Below, one piece after another: positions 60,218-64,000 of a stretch of DNA of 64,000 nucleotides. How positions within the stretch are numbered: position 1 is the stretch's first letter; each line of letters begins with the position of its first letter. The stretch covers positions 62,001 to 126,000 of the forward strand of contig JANXED010000001.1 of NCBI GenBank assembly GCA_025058175.1, read 5' to 3'. Under the pieces are notes generated by a model. The model searched no databases, was not told where the DNA came from, and saw only the letters and a program-made list of their open reading frames with translations. Source of the DNA: Candidatus Calditenuaceae archaeon. GTDB taxonomy: Archaea > Thermoproteota > Nitrososphaeria_A > Caldarchaeales > Calditenuaceae. The position numbers and the translations under genes were made by a program.

Positions 60218-60682
60218 TCACCTCACGGGGGCGATCCTCGCGATGTAGGTCCCCAGCGCGATCTCGTAGAAGGCGACGACCAAGGAGACCGCCAGCAGCG
60301 CAAAGAGCAGCTTCCTGAGGTCCTTGTTCTCGATCAGCGCGTTGTTGTAGTACCAGACTAGGAACGCGACAACGAAGAGGACCAGCGGTCCTCCGAGGCC
60401 TACGTGCTCTTTGATCTCCATCAGGACCGTGTGGGCCCACGGAGTCGGGCTCTTCAGTATCACCTCCTTGGCGGGTGGATAGTAGACCAAGTAGGACGGC
60501 GCCGCGAGGAAGATCGACACCAAGAACGCGATGACGGCGAGGCCTGCAGTCACCAACTTCAGCCTCTTCACGCCCTCTGGACTCGACAGCGCGAGGAGCT
60601 CCGCCATCGCCCACGGCGTCCCAACGATCAGCAGCACTCCGAGGAACCCGTGAGCCAGGGTCACGAGCTCCCCGATCGACAT
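60218..60682 (-). CDS. Polytopic membrane protein, possibly heme-binding
   Basis: 154 residues from ATG 60682 with about four to five helices. LAHGFLGVLLIVGTPWAMAELLAL and SPTPWAHTVLMEIKEHVGLGGPLVLFVVAFLVWYY contain His residues inside helices, the arrangement used for b-type heme ligation in small cytochromes. No family is recognised with confidence. CATAAGTATTTG (about 60697-60707) is the promoter candidate, making the start leaderless. Operon with the 108-residue protein. Confidence 0.6.
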   Translation of the reverse strand: MSIGELVTLAHGFLGVLLIVGTPWAMAELLALSSPEGVKRLKLVTAGLAVIAFLVSIFLAAPSYLVYYPPAKEVILKSPTPWAHTVLMEIKEHVGLGGPLVLFVVAFLVWYYNNALIENKDLRKLLFALLAVSLVVAFYEIALGTYIARIAPVR

Positions 60683-60814
60683 TTCCCTACCCCGCAAATA
60701 CTTATGGCTAAACTTCCTATTAGATGCTTTTGTATACGTGTTACTATTGTTGCTACTCTTGATACGCTTAGCACCTAGTGGCGATCGGGCTCTCCGGGAT
60801 CACTGTAGCAGCCA

Positions 60815-61735
60815 TCACCTGACCGAGACTTCCGCTCCCCTGTTCCTTGCTTCAGTCACTAGTACCCTGAACTCCCCTCCCTCGAGTTCGCGGACCAGCC
60901 GGAGGGCCGCGGACTCCGCCGACCTGCGGTCCTTGAAGAACCCGTAAACGGTCGGGCCCCAGCTCGACTGACCGATACCCCTCGCTCCGTGCTCCTTCAG
61001 CAACTCTACCAATCCCTCCGAGGCCCTGTGGTACTTCCCTCCCTGGGACCGGGAGAAGGCCGAACTCATCGCCTCCTGGAGGCGCTCCACGATCCCTACG
61101 AACCCATCGAAGTCATGCCCTCTGACCGCATCGATCACCGTCTCCACGTCGACGGCCGCTCGCTGGCCCCACGGGTCCTCCGCCGCCGCGATCGCCTCCT
61201 CCTCTACTCCGCCGCTCAGCCCCCTTTCGCCCACCGGCCACACCAACAGAACCGCCCAGTCCCGTGGGAACTCCACGTTGACGAAGTCGTGCGCCCAGGC
61301 GTCGTCCTCTCGCCTCCCCAGGTCAACCACGAGGCCTCCGCCGATGAAGCCGGCTATCCCGACCCAGGACCTCTTCCCGCGGCCTGTGAGCCTCGCGTGG
61401 CTGAGCGGGTCGAAGCGGATGCCCGTAACGGTCGAGAGCGCGGCGCCCAAGGCGAGCGTCAACTGCGTAGTCGTCCCGAGGCCGACATGGAGCGGCGGGG
61501 CAGAGACTTCGACGTCGAAGGAGCCCAGCTCCACCGTCAGCGCCTCCGCCACGGACCTCACTACCTCTTCGTGGTCCCTTGAGCAGAGCAGCCGACCCGC
61601 GCCGCGACTGACGACCCTCACGGTCACCTTCGGCTCCTCCGTCATCAGTCCAATTCCCGACCAGGGCTTGGGGCCACTCGAGAGCGACGTGAAGCCCAAG
61701 TGCAGCCTTGAGCCCGATGTAACAGTCGCGATCAA
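60815..61735 (-). CDS. Beta-ribofuranosylaminobenzene 5'-phosphate (beta-RFAP) synthase
   Basis: A 306-residue GHMP-fold enzyme that joins PRPP to 4-hydroxybenzoate or p-aminobenzoate in methanopterin biosynthesis. SRLHLGFTSLSSGPKPWSGIGLM opens the family, PPLHVGLGTTTQLTLALGAAL is the GHMP loop, RGKRSWVGIAGFIGGGLVVDLG and HGARGIGQSSWGPTVYGFF are typical of beta-RFAP synthase. Presence implies a (sarcina-/methano-)pterin-type one-carbon carrier. It overlaps the upstream nucleotidyltransferase by 4 nt. Confidence 0.9.
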   Translation of the reverse strand: MIATVTSGSRLHLGFTSLSSGPKPWSGIGLMTEEPKVTVRVVSRGAGRLLCSRDHEEVVRSVAEALTVELGSFDVEVSAPPLHVGLGTTTQLTLALGAALSTVTGIRFDPLSHARLTGRGKRSWVGIAGFIGGGLVVDLGRREDDAWAHDFVNVEFPRDWAVLLVWPVGERGLSGGVEEEAIAAAEDPWGQRAAVDVETVIDAVRGHDFDGFVGIVERLQEAMSSAFSRSQGGKYHRASEGLVELLKEHGARGIGQSSWGPTVYGFFKDRRSAESAALRLVRELEGGEFRVLVTEARNRGAEVSVR

Positions 61736-62748
61736 GACGTCATCACCGTCCTCAAGAGCTCCTCCCGACGCGCCTTCAGGAACTCAAGGGGGAAGATCGC
61801 GTCGCGGGGTTCCGAGCCGAGGAAGACCCTGCACTCTCCGGAGAGTAGGTCGACCTCGAGCCTCCCCGACACCAGGACCCTCTCGCCCTGAGACGCGGCC
61901 TCCGAGAACCTAGACCTCATCGACTCGATCCGCACTGCGCCGATGGCCCTTTCCGGGCCCATGATCACTTCCTCCGCCCTGATGCCGTAGGAGTTGGGCG
62001 TGGTCGCCCCGAAGCGGACGTCCGTGACCTCAGCCGCGAGGACGCACCTCCCAAGCGCCCTCCACCTCCGCGTCCCATAGGGCTCCCAGTACTCATCGGG
62101 CATCGGGACCACCTTCACCGTGAAGTGGATCCCCCTGAACTCCCCAGCAAGCCTCTTCCTCGACTCGAGCTCGATCCAAACCTCGACGGGAAGCGCCGAG
62201 TCGGCCCTCTTGGAGGCGACGTCCCTCGCGACCGATTCCCGACCGCTAACGACTAAACCTTTCCTCCTCAGCCCTTCCAGCACCTCCGCTACTTCCGGGA
62301 CCTTCCTTGCCGAGAAGGCGACTAGGTCGATGTCCGAGGACTCGTCGTGAAGCCCGAGGAGTATTGAGCCCGTCAGCTTTACGCCGAGCTCGCCGTCGGG
62401 GTCGATCAGCCCCATCAGCTCCCTGGCCCTCTCAGCCAGCGTGTCTGAGGCCGCGACCTGACGTCTTTCCACCGGGGCGATGACCCTGTCGACCCTCGAG
62501 AGGGGCACCGCGGGGATCATCTGTCCGGCCGAGTCGTCGAGGAGGAGGGCCTCCGGCAGGACCTCCGCGAGCAGCCCGTACGTCTCGTCTAGGCGCGTAG
62601 CCCTGACATACCGATCGTGCGCCCACCTCCAAGCAAGGACCGAGACCAGTCTGCCAGTAGGGTGGGCTACGCCCTTGACCGCGAAGTAGTGGCCGCCCAC
62701 TGTAACGTAGAACGACTCGACTGGCGCGGGCGGACAGTCCTCGCTCAT
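61732..62748 (-). CDS. Predicted nucleotidyltransferase-domain protein
   Basis: 338 residues. The middle has LGVKLTGSILLGLHDESSDIDLVAFS, the GS-x9-DxD motif of the pol-beta/MNT nucleotidyltransferase fold. The N-terminal part (VGGHYFAVKGVAHPTGRLVSVLAWRW) and the C-terminal part (VLVSGRLEVDLLSGECRVFLGSEPRDAIFPLEF) match conserved archaeal proteins annotated only as predicted nucleotidyltransferases. The substrate is unknown. It is upstream of and coupled to beta-RFAP synthase; a cofactor-related role is possible. ATG 62748 is leaderless from the shared box at 62767-62775. Confidence 0.8.
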   Translation of the reverse strand: MSEDCPPAPVESFYVTVGGHYFAVKGVAHPTGRLVSVLAWRWAHDRYVRATRLDETYGLLAEVLPEALLLDDSAGQMIPAVPLSRVDRVIAPVERRQVAASDTLAERARELMGLIDPDGELGVKLTGSILLGLHDESSDIDLVAFSARKVPEVAEVLEGLRRKGLVVSGRESVARDVASKRADSALPVEVWIELESRKRLAGEFRGIHFTVKVVPMPDEYWEPYGTRRWRALGRCVLAAEVTDVRFGATTPNSYGIRAEEVIMGPERAIGAVRIESMRSRFSEAASQGERVLVSGRLEVDLLSGECRVFLGSEPRDAIFPLEFLKARREELLRTVMTS

Positions 62749-62766
62749 CGCGTAACCAAGCGTCAG

Positions 62767-62775
62767 CTTATTTAC
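62767..62775. promoter_or_regulatory. Apparently shared bidirectional TATA box (nucleotidyltransferase / M50 protease)
   Basis: CTTATTTAC (GTAAATAAG on the minus strand) is centred about 23 nt from ATG 62748 and 31 nt from ATG 62802. It is the only TATA-like element in the 53 nt divergent gap. Confidence 0.45.
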
Positions 62776-62801
62776 CGACCGATCAACCTTAGCGCCGGCG
62801 G

Positions 62802-64000
62802 ATGGCGAGAAGGAGGTCCGTGGAGTTCAGGTTCCCGCTGATCATCATCAGGTCCGAGCGGATGCTGGGCGCCTTCGACAGGCTAGGGAGGACCAGGGCG
62901 ATGGGGCCTCTCTCGACCCTCGCGCTACTCGCGATGCCGGCCCTCGCGGGCACCGCGACCTTCTTCCTCCTCATCTCGTTGACCGCGATCCTCACGAGGC
63001 CCGAAGTTCAACAGGCCCAGAGGGAGGCAGGCCCCGCGTCGTTCCTCCTGCTGCCGGGCGTCAACCCGTACCTCCCGGTGATCTACGGGTGGCTGGGCAT
63101 CTTCGTGGCGCTGATGGTCCACGAAGGGGCGCACGGCGTCGTTGCCAGGCGGTACGGTTACACCGTGAGGTCGACGGGCCTGATACTCTTCCTGGGGATC
63201 CCGATAGGCGCGTTCGTCGAGACCGAGGACGTCGAGATGAAGCGCGGCAAGCTAAGGGAGGTCCTGAAGATCCTCTCGGCGGGTCCGACCTCGAACGCGG
63301 TCGTGGCAGTGGCGTCCCTCGTCGCCATGGTCGCGATAGCGGGCTCAGTCACAGTCGCGCTGCCCATCGTCGTCGACTCGGTGATGGAGGGCGGCCCAGC
63401 GAGCGTCGCGGGGCTGCGGCCGAACGACCAGATCGTCTCTGTCAACGGCGTTCGAGTCGACGGTCTCAGGCAACTGGTCGAGGCCTTTGCCACAACGGGC
63501 GTCGGGGGCAGGGTAGAGTTGGGCGTCGTGAGGGAGGGAAAGCCACTGACCTTCAGCCTCACGCTGATCGACCTCGGGGGAGGGCGGCCGGGGATCGGCG
63601 TCGTGATAAGGGACGCGGACTTCCACCTCCTCGCAGCCCAGATACTCGAGAGGTACAGGTCGATCACGGGCTCCAACCCACTCGCCTTCTTCGCGCCGCC
63701 GACGTTCAACGTGATCGCCTACCCGTTCTCCGAGAGCGAGGTTTGTCTCGTCGAGAACTCTGTGGAGAGGTGCAGGACAATAAGCTCCCTCTTCACCCAC
63801 CCCGTCTTGGGAAGCGGCTTCGCGGCGTTGAGCAACGCGCTCTACTGGATGTGGTTCGTCAACATCAACGTCGCGATCTTCAACGCCCTCCCGATATACC
63901 CGCTCGACGGAGGTCAGGCCATGAGGAAGCTGCTCTCGACGCTTTTCAGGTCCGGGGAGAGGTCGGGGCTCGTGGTGACGATTACGACCGCGGTCTCGCT
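62802..64000 (+). CDS. Site-2 protease (M50 family) with PDZ domain, C-terminus cut off
   Basis: At least 399 residues, truncated by the right edge. ALMVHEGAHGVVARR holds the HExxH zinc motif within a helix. LSAGPTSNAVVAV is the following conserved segment. A PDZ domain lies between (VMEGGPASVAGLRPNDQIVSVNGVRVDGLRQLV). NALPIYPLDGGQAMR near the end is the second zinc motif (LDG). Such enzymes cut transmembrane helices of anti-sigma-like or signalling proteins; the archaeal substrates are unknown. Leaderless start at ATG 62802. Confidence 0.93.
   Translation, partial: MARRRSVEFRFPLIIIRSERMLGAFDRLGRTRAMGPLSTLALLAMPALAGTATFFLLISLTAILTRPEVQQAQREAGPASFLLLPGVNPYLPVIYGWLGIFVALMVHEGAHGVVARRYGYTVRSTGLILFLGIPIGAFVETEDVEMKRGKLREVLKILSAGPTSNAVVAVASLVAMVAIAGSVTVALPIVVDSVMEGGPASVAGLRPNDQIVSVNGVRVDGLRQLVEAFATTGVGGRVELGVVREGKPLTFSLTLIDLGGGRPGIGVVIRDADFHLLAAQILERYRSITGSNPLAFFAPPTFNVIAYPFSESEVCLVENSVERCRTISSLFTHPVLGSGFAALSNALYWMWFVNINVAIFNALPIYPLDGGQAMRKLLSTLFRSGERSGLVVTITTAVS

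Noticed and set aside
60698-60814. A short plus-strand Leu-rich frame in the gap upstream of the beta-RFAP synthase gene's 3' end
   Set aside because: It is a T-rich intergenic tract. No Shine-Dalgarno or coding bias supports translation.
1-64000. CRISPR arrays, insertion sequences, prophage or integrative elements
   Set aside because: No regularly spaced repeats, transposase, integrase or att-like duplication around the tRNA was seen.

Overview
This 64 kb window is a gene-dense, GC-rich archaeal chromosome segment. The archaeal assignment rests on a family B DNA polymerase, the small primase subunit PriS, an aRF1 release factor with NIKS and GGQ motifs, archaeal uS5 and uL30, Pth2, PurP, a GHMP-type shikimate kinase, TrmB and PhoU/AbrB-type regulators, and many leaderless genes with a TATA-like box about 25 nt before the start codon. 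Succinate dehydrogenase, a COX4-like subunit, NnrS, beta-oxidation enzymes and LysW-type amino acid metabolism fit a respiring, organotrophic member of the Thermoproteota (TACK), perhaps near Nitrososphaeria/Caldarchaeales. That placement is an inference. I see no CRISPR array, insertion sequence or prophage.

Layout: 1-10.8 kb holds an anion/cation transporter fragment, PolB, a GT-C glycosyltransferase with an extra C-terminal domain, uS5/uL30, a deacetylase-fold protein, a PD-(D/E)XK-like protein, aRF1 with its GGQ methyltransferase, and a stand-alone PqqD-like protein. 10.8-13.3 kb has NnrS and PriS. 13.4-22.4 kb is a complete archaeal chorismate pathway: asd, ADH synthase, DHQ synthase II, aroD, aroE, aroA, aroC and lysZ on the minus strand, with aroK and pth2 divergent. 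22.4-26.8 kb has two tandem PurP paralogues, an HTH regulator, DUF72 and TrmB. 26.9-31.8 kb has a hydroxyacyl-CoA dehydrogenase/enoyl-CoA hydratase fusion, an acyl-CoA ligase and an IMPase. An AT-rich gap without genes follows (31.8-32.3 kb).

32.3-43.7 kb carries a SpeD-family decarboxylase (probably arginine decarboxylase), Dcd, MoaC, SdhC/D/B, a flavin reductase, regulators, AguB and AguA, a protein disulfide oxidoreductase, tRNA-Arg(CCT), a thioesterase, a COX4-like subunit and an unannotated 30-residue membrane peptide. 43.8-53.7 kb has an N-glycan-type GlcNAc-1-P transferase and a Liv-type ABC importer operon with two embedded acyl ligases. 53.9-64 kb has a membrane coiled-coil protein, ValS, MarC, TauE plus DUF1634, two small membrane proteins, beta-RFAP synthase, a nucleotidyltransferase and a site-2 protease running off the end.

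The most striking signal lies just upstream of the aromatic operon (minus strand, 21000-21065). It is a 21-codon ORF with its own TATA box and Shine-Dalgarno, 100% GC at third positions, and eight aromatic residues in eleven (FWFTTYPYFYF). Its Trp-Phe-Thr codons can pair with the ribosome-binding site of asd, the first operon gene. This looks like an archaeal leader peptide controlling aromatic amino acid synthesis by translational attenuation.
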